The translations under genes and the position numbers were made by a program. The notes under the pieces are model-generated. The model saw only the letters and a program-made list of their open reading frames with translations. It made no database searches and had not been told where the DNA came from. Below are positions 9,029 to 16,962 of a stretch of 64,000 nt of DNA, piece by piece; position 1 is the stretch's first letter, and each line of letters opens with the position of its first letter. Source of the DNA: Aeromonas dhakensis. Lineage in GTDB: Bacteria; Pseudomonadota; Gammaproteobacteria; Enterobacterales; Aeromonadaceae. The DNA is taken from assembly GCF_000820305.1 (NCBI RefSeq), contig NZ_CDBH01000064.1:291222-355221 (forward strand), in the 5' to 3' direction.

Positions 9029-9679
9029 TCAACCCGCCACGGTGGCGGGACGATAATGGCTGGCGATGGCATCGAGCGCTGCGCGGGCATCGGCTCGCAG
9101 CCTGGGGGCCACCAGCTCCATCACCTGAACAACGCCGAGGGCGATGTCGGCATCGGCCCGCGGATGCAGCGCCCGCTGATAGGAGATCCAGAAGGTCCCC
9201 ACCAGTGCAATGTTGGCGGCCAGCGCCGTCACCTGCGCTTCGTCGCCTTCTAGCAGACCGCTGCGCCAGAGGTGGTGACAGATGGCGGCGGCGGTCAGCT
9301 CCTTGCGCCGCAGCAGAGCCGAAAAGCGCAGCTCCACCTTGTGGTTGCCGTTCATCAGGGTGCTGATGTCGTAATAGAAAAAGCGGTACTTCCAGATGAG
9401 TTCGAACATCAGGTGCAAGAAGAACCAGATGTCCTCCGCCTCGTTCAACGGCGGGGAAATGGTGTCGAGCAGGTGGGCCATCTCCCGTTCGAACTCGCCG
9501 AACAGGGCGTTGACTATCTCCTCCTTGTTGTGAAAGTGGTAATAGAGGTTGCCCGGGCTCATCTCCAGCTCGGCCGCGATGGCGGTGGTGGTGACGGTCG
9601 GCTCGCCCAGCAGGTTGAACTGGGCGAGGGCGGTGGCCAGGATGCGATCCCTAGTACGCCGCTTGGGTTTGCGATCCAT
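9029..9679 (-). CDS. TetR-family regulator resembling PhaD
   Basis: This 216-residue repressor has an N-terminal TetR helix-turn-helix (VTTTAIAAELEMSPGNLYYHFHNKEEIVNALF, residues 29-60) and a C-terminal ligand-binding domain rich in aromatic residues. The SPGNLYYHFHNKEE version of the recognition helix resembles PhaD, the TetR regulator of PHA genes in pseudomonads. The ATG at 9679 has GAAGGAG upstream, inside the end of the patatin gene, whose stop codon lies 1 base away; the two are surely co-transcribed. It probably senses an acyl-CoA or lipid and controls this locus, by inference from context. Confidence 0.85.
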   Translation of the reverse strand: MDRKPKRRTRDRILATALAQFNLLGEPTVTTTAIAAELEMSPGNLYYHFHNKEEIVNALFGEFEREMAHLLDTISPPLNEAEDIWFFLHLMFELIWKYRFFYYDISTLMNGNHKVELRFSALLRRKELTAAAICHHLWRSGLLEGDEAQVTALAANIALVGTFWISYQRALHPRADADIALGVVQVMELVAPRLRADARAALDAIASHYRPATVAG

Positions 9680-9680
9680 G

Positions 9681-10865
9681 CTACTCCTTCGGTTGACGCC
9701 GGCCCTTGTCGCCATAGCGACGGGTCAGCCAGTGCTGCAACTGGGTCAGTGAGGCATCCAGCGCCGCCACCGCGCCGATGCCCGGGGTCAGCAGGGAGCG
9801 CTGCTCATTGGCCAGCGCGTCAAGATCCAGCTCCAGCCCGTGTCTGGCGAGGATGGGACCAAGCTCGGCCCGCCGCTGCCACAGATCCCGGCGGGTATGC
9901 TGGAAGGCGTGCTCGCACAGATGGCGCCGGTCCCGATAACTGAACACATTGGTGAAGAACATCTCGCCATCGGCCGGGGAGGGCTCGAACAGCAGGGCGT
10001 CCGCATCTGGGTACTGGTGTTTGTAGCGATCCATCCCCACGTGCATGCGCGAGTGGATGATGGCGCGAAACGTCTGGGCCAGCACCACCGGCAGACCGCT
10101 ATCCACCAGCTTGGCGGGGCGCTCGCTGGCCAGGCCAGCATCAAAGGGCACCAGCGGATTGATGCAGAACACCAGATCGGCCCCCTCCTGCAGCGCCACC
10201 GAGGCGTGCAGCGTCTTGATGAGCGCGCCGTCCACGTAGTAGCGGCCATCGATGAGGGAGGGTGGGAACAGGCCAGGCAAGGCGGCGGAGGCCTGCACCG
10301 CGGCGGAGATGGGCACCTGGTCGAGCCCCGGACTGCCGAAGGCCACCGCCCGACCGGTGTCGAGTTCGGTGGCGATGACGAACAGCCGGCCGGCCAGCTC
10401 GCGAAAATCGTTGCTGCGACCGGGGCGCGAGAAGAACTGGGTCAGGATCCGATCCACCCCGCGGCTGTCGAACATGCCGGTGGGGATCGCTTTGGACAGC
10501 CCCTGCAGTGAGCCGAGCAGGCTCTTGTTCCAGGGGGAAGAGAGGTAGTCGGCCAGACATGCCAGCGCCAGCGGCGGCAGCGAGGTGAGCCGCTCAAAAT
10601 ACTCCCCGAAGGCGGGGCGCAGCAGGGTAGAGGGGTCGAAGAACTCGCCACTGTCGTCGCTCAGCAGGATCCGCACCAGCTTGTCGGGGGAGATGCCGTT
10701 GGCCAGCGCCGAGGCGATCACCGCCCCCGAACTCACCCCCACATAGATGTCAGCCTGCTCGAAACGCACTCCCTTGATGCTGTCGGCCAGGGCGGCGCAG
10801 GCACCGATCTCGTAGATCCCCCCCAGAGGTCCCCCCCCGGCGAGGGCAACCGCAATCGTGCTCAT
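9681..10865 (-). CDS. Patatin-like phospholipase / lipid acyl hydrolase
   Basis: This 394-residue patatin-family hydrolase has the oxyanion glycine run GGGPLGG (10-16), the nucleophile elbow GVSSG with Ser45, and the catalytic Asp212 in VDGA, making the Ser-Asp dyad complete. No signal peptide is evident, so it likely acts in the cytoplasm on membrane or storage lipids. AAGGGAGG precedes the ATG. It lies between the phasin and the tetR gene, which supports a role in turnover of stored lipid; phospholipase, TAG lipase and wax ester hydrolase activities are all possible. Confidence 0.88.
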   Translation of the reverse strand: MSTIAVALAGGGPLGGIYEIGACAALADSIKGVRFEQADIYVGVSSGAVIASALANGISPDKLVRILLSDDSGEFFDPSTLLRPAFGEYFERLTSLPPLALACLADYLSSPWNKSLLGSLQGLSKAIPTGMFDSRGVDRILTQFFSRPGRSNDFRELAGRLFVIATELDTGRAVAFGSPGLDQVPISAAVQASAALPGLFPPSLIDGRYYVDGALIKTLHASVALQEGADLVFCINPLVPFDAGLASERPAKLVDSGLPVVLAQTFRAIIHSRMHVGMDRYKHQYPDADALLFEPSPADGEMFFTNVFSYRDRRHLCEHAFQHTRRDLWQRRAELGPILARHGLELDLDALANEQRSLLTPGIGAVAALDASLTQLQHWLTRRYGDKGRRQPKE

Positions 10866-10887
10866 GATTTGCCTCCCTTATCACGCA

Positions 10888-10917
10888 AAACCGGCCCAGC
10901 AGAGGGCATGGGCCGGT
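10888..10917 (-). terminator. Terminator downstream of phasin
   Basis: On the minus strand a stem ACCGGCCCA / TGGGCCGGT is followed by TTTTGCG, between the phasin stop and the patatin start. It may reduce read-through from the abundant phasin message into patatin-tetR. Confidence 0.7.
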
Positions 10918-10947
10918 GGATCATCAGTCAGAACAAGCCGGTCAGGA

Positions 10948-11526
10948 TCAGAAGAGTGCGGTTTCACCCTTCTCCTTGATCTCCTTGGCCACGTTCTCTA
11001 CTTCAGTAGCCAGCTCCTTGACCTCTTCCTTCACCTTGGCGACGGGGGCGGGGGCGGCTTTCTTGACCGGCGGCTTCTTGGCAACAACCGGCTTCTTAGC
11101 CGCTGCGGCAGCAGGTTTGGCCTCGTCAACCGGGGTAGTGTCGTCCCGGGCATCGATCAGCTGCTGCACCACTTCGGTCAGCTCGGCCATCCGTTTGGAG
11201 AGCTTGTCGATGTCCTTGCGGGTCGGGATGCCGAGGCTGGCGACGGCACGGGCCACGCGATCCTCAAATACCTGCTCCAGACGGCCCCAAGTACCGGCGG
11301 TCTTGTCGGTCATGGCCGCGATCTTCTCATCGGCGCTCTGACGGGTACGGGTTTGCAGGGCTTCCCCTTCCTGAACCAGGGCTTCAAAGATCTTGCCGCC
11401 TTCCTCTTGCGCCTTGGCATAGGCACCCAGGCCAGCCAGCCAGATCTGCTGGGTGGACTCTTTGATGGTGGAAGTGAGGTGGTTGTCGGTCACCGAACTT
11501 GCCAGTGCTTTCAATTTTTTGGCCAT
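10948..11526 (-). CDS. Phasin, PhaF/PhaI type (granule-associated protein)
   Basis: This 192-residue protein has the phasin domain of the PhaI/PhaF family (PF05597 type) in residues 1-125, with the amphipathic signature IWLAGLGAYAKAQEEGGKIFEALVQEGE and a leucine-rich segment before IDARDD. An Ala/Lys/Pro-rich tail (about 135-165) resembles the histone-like C-terminus of PhaF, and a short amphipathic end follows. Phasins coat polyester or neutral-lipid inclusions. It is transcribed divergently from the acyl-CoA reductase-like gene. No PHA synthase is in the window, so the inclusion it coats may be wax ester or TAG (inference). Strong AAGGAG before the ATG. Confidence 0.88.
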   Translation of the reverse strand: MAKKLKALASSVTDNHLTSTIKESTQQIWLAGLGAYAKAQEEGGKIFEALVQEGEALQTRTRQSADEKIAAMTDKTAGTWGRLEQVFEDRVARAVASLGIPTRKDIDKLSKRMAELTEVVQQLIDARDDTTPVDEAKPAAAAAKKPVVAKKPPVKKAAPAPVAKVKEEVKELATEVENVAKEIKEKGETALF

Positions 11527-11774
11527 GACAGTCTCCTTACTCGTGATATAGATGATGGTAATGACAACAACCTTGGTATATTCGTTGTGGCATTACTTAA
11601 CTTTCATCCTCAGTCTAGGGAGAAAAAATAGAGGGTTCTACCTAATAACGGAACAGGCAACCCTGGTAATTTTGGACTGGGTCACGAAGAATGATATTCG
11701 AATGAATATTTTCAGTAAAAGCGTGATATATCTAACAGCAACTAACAGCCCAATCAGTAAGGGATATAAATACC

Positions 11775-13745
11775 ATGGATTATTTCATCACAGGTGGCAG
11801 CGGCTTCATCGGCCGCCGGCTGATTAAAAAATTGCTGCAGCGTCCAAATAGTCGGGTGCATTTCCTGATGCGGGCAGCCCATCTCGAGCGGGTACCCGAC
11901 CTGCTGGCCTACTGGGGCGTTGGTGAGGATCGCGCCATTGCCGTGGTGGGCGACATGACCCACCCGCTGCTCGGCGTCGGCAACGGCGAACTGGAACCCC
12001 TCATCGGCAAGGTCGATCATTTTCTGCATCTCGCCGCCATCTATGATCTCAACGCCAAGGCGGGCATTCAGCAGCAGGTCAATGCCGAGGGCACCCGTCA
12101 GGCCCTGCAACTGGCCGAGCGGCTCAAGGTGCGCTGCTTCCATCACTGCAGTTCCATCGCGGTGGCCGGCCTGTTTGACGGCCTGTTCCGGGAAGACATG
12201 TTCGATGAAGCCGAACACCTCGACATGCCCTATTTCCAGACCAAGCACGAAGCCGAAGGGATAGTGCGCAAGGAGAGCACCATCCCCTGGCGCATCTACC
12301 GACCCGGCATCGTGGTCGGCGACGCCAATACCGGCGAGATGGACAAGGTGGACGGCCCCTATTACTTCTTCAAGACCATTCAGAAGCTGCGCCGCATGCT
12401 GCCGCCCTGGATGCCCGCCATCGGGGTCGAAGGGGGGCGCATCAACCTGGTGCCGGTCAACTTCGTGGTGGATGCCATCGATCACATCGCCCACCAGGAA
12501 GGGGAGGACAACAAGGCGTTCCACCTGACCGATTCGCACCCCATGCGGGTCGGCGACATGCTGAGCACCTTCTCCCGGGCGGCCCATGCCCCCGAGCCGG
12601 CCATTCGCATCAATGCCGCCCTGTTCAGCTTCATTCCCCGCCATCTGATGACCATGCTGATGGCGCTGACCCCGGTGCGACGCATTCGCGATGCGGCCAT
12701 CGCCGATCTAGGCCTGCCCAAGGACATCTTCCGGCTCATCAACTATCCGACCCGTTTTGACAACCGCGAGGCCCAGCGGGTGCTGAAGGGGACCGGCATC
12801 GAAGTGCCGCCGCTGCACAGCTATGCCTGGCGCCTGTGGGACTACTGGGAGCGTCACCTCGACCCGGATCTGTTCATCGACCGCACCCTGCGCGGCCGGG
12901 TCGAGGGCAAGGTGGTGCTGATCACTGGTGCCACCTCCGGCATCGGCAAGGCCACCGCGAAGAAGCTGGCAGAGGCGGGCGCCAGGGTGCTGACCATAGC
13001 CCGGGACGAGCACAAGATTGCCGAAACCCAGGCCGAGTTTGCCGAACTGGGCCTGACCCTGCAGGTCTATCAGGGTGATCTCGCCGATCTGGCGCAGGGG
13101 GAGGCGATCACCCGCCAGATCGTGGCCGAGCATGGCGGCGTGGACATTCTGGTCAACAACGCCGGTCGCTCCATCCGCCGCGCCATCGAAGACTCCTTCG
13201 ATCGTTTCCACGATCTGGAGCGCACCATGCAGCTCAACTACTTCGGCACCCTCAAGGTGATCATGGGGGTACTGCCCACCATGATCGAGAAGAAGAAGGG
13301 GCACATCATCAACATCTCTTCCATCGGGGTGCTGACCAATGCGCCGCGCTTCTCCGCCTACGTCGCCTCCAAGTCGGCGCTGGATGCCTGGGTGCGCACC
13401 GCCGCCTCCGAGTTTGCCGACAAGGGGGTCAACTTCTCCATCATCAACATGCCGCTGGTGAAAACTCCCATGGTGGCGCCCACCAAGGTGTATGAACAGG
13501 TGCCCATGATGACGCCGGAAGAGGCCGCCGATCTGGTGTGCGACACCATCATCAACAAGCACGTGCGCCTCGCCACCCGGCTCGGGGTGTTTGGCCAGGT
13601 GATCCATGCCCTGGCACCGCGGGTGGCCCAGGTGATCATGAACACCAGCTTCCGCACCTTCTCCGACCCCAAGGAGGGCAACGAGTCCAAGGCCTCGGCG
13701 GATCAGATGGCAGTCTCCACCCTGATCAAGGGGATCCACTTCTAG
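11775..13745 (+). CDS. Two-domain SDR fusion resembling fatty acyl-CoA reductase
   Basis: This 656-residue protein fuses two Rossmann domains. Residues 1-370 are an extended SDR with TGGSGFIG (6-13) and catalytic Y153xxxK157 (YFQTK), of the male-sterility/fatty-acyl-reductase type. Residues 376-656 are a classical SDR with TGATSGIG (384-391), NNAG (461-464), the SS of INISSIG and Y529xxxK533. This size and order match bacterial alcohol-forming acyl-CoA reductases of Marinobacter (about 660 residues) and mycobacterial AcrA1. It would reduce acyl-CoA to aldehyde and alcohol with NADPH, feeding the WS/DGAT enzyme. Function is inferred from architecture. Confidence 0.85.
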   Translation: MDYFITGGSGFIGRRLIKKLLQRPNSRVHFLMRAAHLERVPDLLAYWGVGEDRAIAVVGDMTHPLLGVGNGELEPLIGKVDHFLHLAAIYDLNAKAGIQQQVNAEGTRQALQLAERLKVRCFHHCSSIAVAGLFDGLFREDMFDEAEHLDMPYFQTKHEAEGIVRKESTIPWRIYRPGIVVGDANTGEMDKVDGPYYFFKTIQKLRRMLPPWMPAIGVEGGRINLVPVNFVVDAIDHIAHQEGEDNKAFHLTDSHPMRVGDMLSTFSRAAHAPEPAIRINAALFSFIPRHLMTMLMALTPVRRIRDAAIADLGLPKDIFRLINYPTRFDNREAQRVLKGTGIEVPPLHSYAWRLWDYWERHLDPDLFIDRTLRGRVEGKVVLITGATSGIGKATAKKLAEAGARVLTIARDEHKIAETQAEFAELGLTLQVYQGDLADLAQGEAITRQIVAEHGGVDILVNNAGRSIRRAIEDSFDRFHDLERTMQLNYFGTLKVIMGVLPTMIEKKKGHIINISSIGVLTNAPRFSAYVASKSALDAWVRTAASEFADKGVNFSIINMPLVKTPMVAPTKVYEQVPMMTPEEAADLVCDTIINKHVRLATRLGVFGQVIHALAPRVAQVIMNTSFRTFSDPKEGNESKASADQMAVSTLIKGIHF

Positions 13746-13779
13746 TGGTGATAACAACGAACTGATGTAGCAAAAACGG

Positions 13780-13805
13780 AAAGGGCCTGAGCAATCAGGC
13801 CCTTT
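13780..13805. terminator. Bidirectional terminator overlapping the end of the lipase gene
   Basis: An 11-bp stem (AAAGGGCCTGA / TCAGGCCCTTT) with loop GCAA sits after the SDR fusion. The right arm includes the TGA stop and last codons of the convergent hydrolase gene, so coding sequence and terminator are shared. Confidence 0.85.
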
Positions 13806-14691
13806 TCATTTGCGGCTGCGGGCGGGAGAGTAGGGTCAGCAGCAGGGCCGTGGTGCGGCGGGAGTAAAGCAAAGAGAGGTGACCGAGGGCAGCGAGCTCA
13901 ACGTCCTCCATGCCATCGAGGCGCTGGCGGGACTGGGGCAGCACGAAGTTGTCATGACTGGTGCGCACCGAGACGCCGGGTACGCAGAGCGGCACGGCGG
14001 CAAAGCGCTGCAACCAGCCGGAGCCTGGCTCCATCTCGCGGGCATTGTCGCCGAGTCCCAGGGTGGCGAGCTGGCTGCCCTGATGAGGGGTGGCCAGGGT
14101 GATGAGCTGCGCCACCTTGTCACCACCCGCCACCGCCAGATAGTCGCGGCACACCAGCCCGCCCATGCTGTGACCGATCAACACCAGTTGCGATGCGCCG
14201 GTGGCGACCAACACCTCGTCGATACGCCTGGCCAACAGCGGCACCATGTCGTCGAGATGGCCAAAGGGAGGAGTCAGGGTGACGGTTGCCACCGTGTGGC
14301 CGGCGGCCTCCAGCCGTGCCCGCTGTACCCGCCAAATGCCGCGACTGCAGCCATAACCGTGGATCAGCAGCAGGGGCAGGGGAGAGGGGGTCAACTTGTC
14401 AGGCGGCATCAACCAGCGCTCGAACGGCAGCAGCCAGGTGAAGGTCAGCAGGTAGGCCGCTATCTCGCGCCCCACCATGGGCAGCCAGGCTCGCCAGCCG
14501 ATGGCAGGCACCGGATAGAAGCGGGAAAAGCCCCAGGTCAGCAATACTACCAGGGTGCGCAGCCCCAACAGGGCCACCACCACAAACAAGATGGAGGGCG
14601 CCCAAGAGAGGCCGATGGCAAGGTGGGCGATGCTCCCAAGGAGCGTCACCTCAACCAGCAGCAGGATCAGTAATTGCTTTGTTATCGTCAT
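13795..14691 (-). CDS. Membrane-anchored alpha/beta hydrolase (lipase/esterase)
   Basis: This protein of about 298 residues has two to three N-terminal hydrophobic segments (LLILLLVEVTLLGSIAHLAIGL; SILFVVVALLGLRTLVVLL) followed by an alpha/beta hydrolase domain. The oxyanion region is LLLIHGYGCSRGIW, the nucleophile elbow is GHSMGG and the catalytic His is probably in ALGHLSLL. It resembles triacylglycerol lipases and PGAP1-like esterases. The start is uncertain: ATG 14691, ATG 14718 or TTG 14727, the last two near an AAAGGG. The position at the end of the lipid locus suggests neutral-lipid hydrolysis at the membrane. Confidence 0.82.
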   Translation of the reverse strand: MTITKQLLILLLVEVTLLGSIAHLAIGLSWAPSILFVVVALLGLRTLVVLLTWGFSRFYPVPAIGWRAWLPMVGREIAAYLLTFTWLLPFERWLMPPDKLTPSPLPLLLIHGYGCSRGIWRVQRARLEAAGHTVATVTLTPPFGHLDDMVPLLARRIDEVLVATGASQLVLIGHSMGGLVCRDYLAVAGGDKVAQLITLATPHQGSQLATLGLGDNAREMEPGSGWLQRFAAVPLCVPGVSVRTSHDNFVLPQSRQRLDGMEDVELAALGHLSLLYSRRTTALLLTLLSRPQPQMKRA

Positions 14692-14810
14692 GACCCAATC
14701 ATCCGACCAGTTTGGCATGGAAGTCAAATGACCCTTTCATCAATGTGACGGCCAACCCGCTCTCGGTCAGTCTCTGTTGAAATCCTACCTACCTGTGGCT
14801 ATTTGCAATA

Positions 14811-14826
14811 CTGTATATCCATACAT
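14811..14826. promoter_or_regulatory. LexA box upstream of yebG
   Basis: CTGTATATCCATACAT fits the LexA consensus CTGT-N8-ACAG except for the final base, with TA before it as in strong boxes. It lies 36 bases before the yebG start, where E. coli yebG also has an SOS box. Confidence 0.7.
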
Positions 14827-14861
14827 ATACTTATATTCACCATCAGAAGGAGGACGCCACT

Positions 14862-15176
14862 ATGGCCGTTGAGATCAAATATGTTGTGGTTCGTGGGGGA
14901 GTGGAGAAGATGACCTTTACCAGCAAGAAAGAGGCTGACGCCTATGACAAGCTGCTGGACACTGCCGATGAGTTGATGACGCTGCTGGCCGCGGCTCCCA
15001 TTGCACTCGAGCCGGAACAGCAGGAGAGCCTGGCCTTCTATCTGGCCGAACAGCGGGACGCACTGCAGAGCGTATTGCGCGGTGGAAAGGGGCAGGGGAG
15101 CAACAAAGCAGAGAGCCAGGAAACCCAGAGTGAAGCAACCGAACCCAAAGGAAAGTCACTCAAGCGGGTTGCGTAG
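14862..15176 (+). CDS. yebG: SOS-inducible protein YebG
   Basis: YebG is a small SOS-regulated protein of unclear biochemical role. This 104-residue version keeps the family start MAVEIKYVVVRGGVEKMTFTSKKEADAYDK and the acidic LDTADEL helix, then an extended hydrophilic tail rich in Ser, Glu and Lys. AGAAGGAGGA precedes the ATG. A near-consensus LexA box upstream supports damage induction. Confidence 0.93.
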   Translation: MAVEIKYVVVRGGVEKMTFTSKKEADAYDKLLDTADELMTLLAAAPIALEPEQQESLAFYLAEQRDALQSVLRGGKGQGSNKAESQETQSEATEPKGKSLKRVA

Positions 15177-15404
15177 CAAGGCGACTGGATAACAGGGTGA
15201 GGAAGGACAGGGAAAAGGGGCGAGCCGTCACGGCCAAACACTTTCTTATTCAAAAAGAGAGAATTAACAGTCAATTTTCAGACTATTTACCCCGAGAATT
15301 TTCTGACAAGAATGCATATTCATTGAATGGGATAAGAATGTGTTCGCAGTGATTCAACGTGGCGACTGCATCCATGTTTCCTGACAATGTCCCCACCACC
15401 GATG

Positions 15405-15430
15405 ATGCCGATAACCCCATTTATCGGCAT
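15405..15430. repeat. Perfect 10-bp inverted repeat upstream of the recombinase gene
   Basis: ATGCCGATAA and TTATCGGCAT flank the 6-base spacer CCCCAT, ending 45 bases before the recombinase start. There is no T run. The arm-spacer-arm layout and size resemble a tyrosine-recombinase core site, but a leader hairpin or an operator is equally possible. The rest of 15177-15474 holds no gene that I can see. Confidence 0.55.
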
Positions 15431-15474
15431 TACCCTTGAGCAGGCCGCAAGCCAGAACCATTTCAAGCAAGACC

Positions 15475-16752
15475 ATGACCACAACCATACTTCCACCCGC
15501 CATGCCGCTGTTCGATGGCCTGGCATACCTGGAGGCGGGCAACCCCCAGGTCAATCAGTACCTGGCCAACCTCAGCCTCACCGACGTACCCGATGCCGGG
15601 ATCGTCTACGAACTCGCCGTCGACTGGCTGCTGGAGCAGCGCAACAACGAGAACAACTACAAGACCTATCGCAGCGAACTGACCACGTTCTTGCACTGGT
15701 GCTTCAGCGAGATGCGCATCAGCCCGAAGGATCTGACCCGGCGCATCATGATGCGCTACCTCGACTACTGTCAGTCACCGCCAGCGGCCCTGATTGCCTA
15801 TCGCAACGTGGCGCAGTTCGTGCTCGACAAGGAGTGGGGAGAGCGCCTGCCCAATCCCCAGTGGCGACCCTTCCTTGGCAAACGGGAGCTGGGCCGTGAA
15901 CTGCCGTACCGCCTCAGCGAACAGGCCATGAAGACCAAGCTCGCCATTCTGTCGGCCTTTTTCCAGTTTTTGATCCAGGAAGAGTACATGGACCGCAACC
16001 CGGCACTTCTGCTGCAACGGGTAAAGCGAACCGTCCAGCAGGAGCCGGATGATCAGGGCCAGGCCTTCAGCGAGCTGCAGTGGTCCTATGTGATGCAGGC
16101 GGCCGATCGGCTGGCCACCGAGTCACCGGAGCAGCACGAGCGCAGCCGCTTTCTGATCAGCCTGATGTATGCCTGCTACCTGCGCATCTCCGAGGTGGCG
16201 GCAAGGCCGGGTTTTACCCCCGTCATGGGGCAGTTTCGCCGCGACGGGAAAACCGGCGTCTGGGGTTATTACATTCCCCGCAGCAAGGGTGGCAAGCGCC
16301 GCACCGTGGCGGTTTCCCATGCCTTGCTGGAGGCCCTCAAACGCTACCGGACCTTTCTCGGTCTCTCGCCACTGCCGGTACCCGATGAACAGACGCCACT
16401 GTTTGTGCGCCACAAGGCCGCAGCCCACGGCCGTGAACAAGGTGAGCTCAATGCAAACCTCGGCATCCGTCAGCTACGCGAGCTGGTGATGGCCGTCATT
16501 CAGGCGGCCGCCACGCTGGCGGAACAGGATGGCTTTGCCCAGGATGGCGCCGAGATGCGCAACCTGACACCGCACTCCATTCGCCATACCGGCATCACTC
16601 ACGACATCAACCTCAACGGCCGGCCCTTGTCCCATGTGCAGGCCGATGCCGGCCACGACAGCATCGATACCACCTCCAAATACCTGCACACCGGCAACAG
16701 CGAACGTCACGAGAGCGCCAATCACAAACCACTGGATCGGTTACACGATTGA
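15475..16752 (+). CDS. Orphan tyrosine recombinase / integrase
   Basis: This 425-residue protein has an N-terminal SAM-like core-binding domain (about 45-175) and a C-terminal catalytic domain with the complete set R237 (CYLRISE), K271 (SKGGKRR), H367-x-x-R370 (HSIRH), H394 (AGHDS) and Y403 (SKYLH). It should therefore be active. No excisionase, phage, transposon or cassette gene is adjacent: yebG is upstream and ycbZ downstream, both core genes. The ATG at 15475 has a poor ribosome site; a TTG at 15436 in frame is an alternative. Base composition is like that of its neighbours, suggesting long residence. Confidence 0.88.
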   Translation: MTTTILPPAMPLFDGLAYLEAGNPQVNQYLANLSLTDVPDAGIVYELAVDWLLEQRNNENNYKTYRSELTTFLHWCFSEMRISPKDLTRRIMMRYLDYCQSPPAALIAYRNVAQFVLDKEWGERLPNPQWRPFLGKRELGRELPYRLSEQAMKTKLAILSAFFQFLIQEEYMDRNPALLLQRVKRTVQQEPDDQGQAFSELQWSYVMQAADRLATESPEQHERSRFLISLMYACYLRISEVAARPGFTPVMGQFRRDGKTGVWGYYIPRSKGGKRRTVAVSHALLEALKRYRTFLGLSPLPVPDEQTPLFVRHKAAAHGREQGELNANLGIRQLRELVMAVIQAAATLAEQDGFAQDGAEMRNLTPHSIRHTGITHDINLNGRPLSHVQADAGHDSIDTTSKYLHTGNSERHESANHKPLDRLHD

Positions 16753-16859
16753 GTTCAACAGTGAGAGATAACAGAAAAGGAAATATTCGTTCATGGCAAA
16801 CCAACCCAGTGTTGGTGAACCAATCCAGGACACTAAAGTGCTCCATATTCACAACCGCG

Positions 16860-16875
16860 CATAATGTATATTATG
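16860..16875. repeat. Short AT-rich inverted repeat downstream of the recombinase
   Basis: CATAAT and ATTATG flank GTAT in the 210-base AT-rich gap between the recombinase and ycbZ. A CCAAC/GTTGG inverted repeat lies about 50 bases before it. Together they mark the region as the likely ycbZ promoter or an old attachment site; neither is proven. Confidence 0.3.
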
Positions 16876-16962
16876 TTAAATGCAGTATCTTGTTTCCTGT
16901 TACCACTTATTGAACTGTGTATAATGGCAACAATTGATCCTATCTCCGACCGGATGTCTTAA

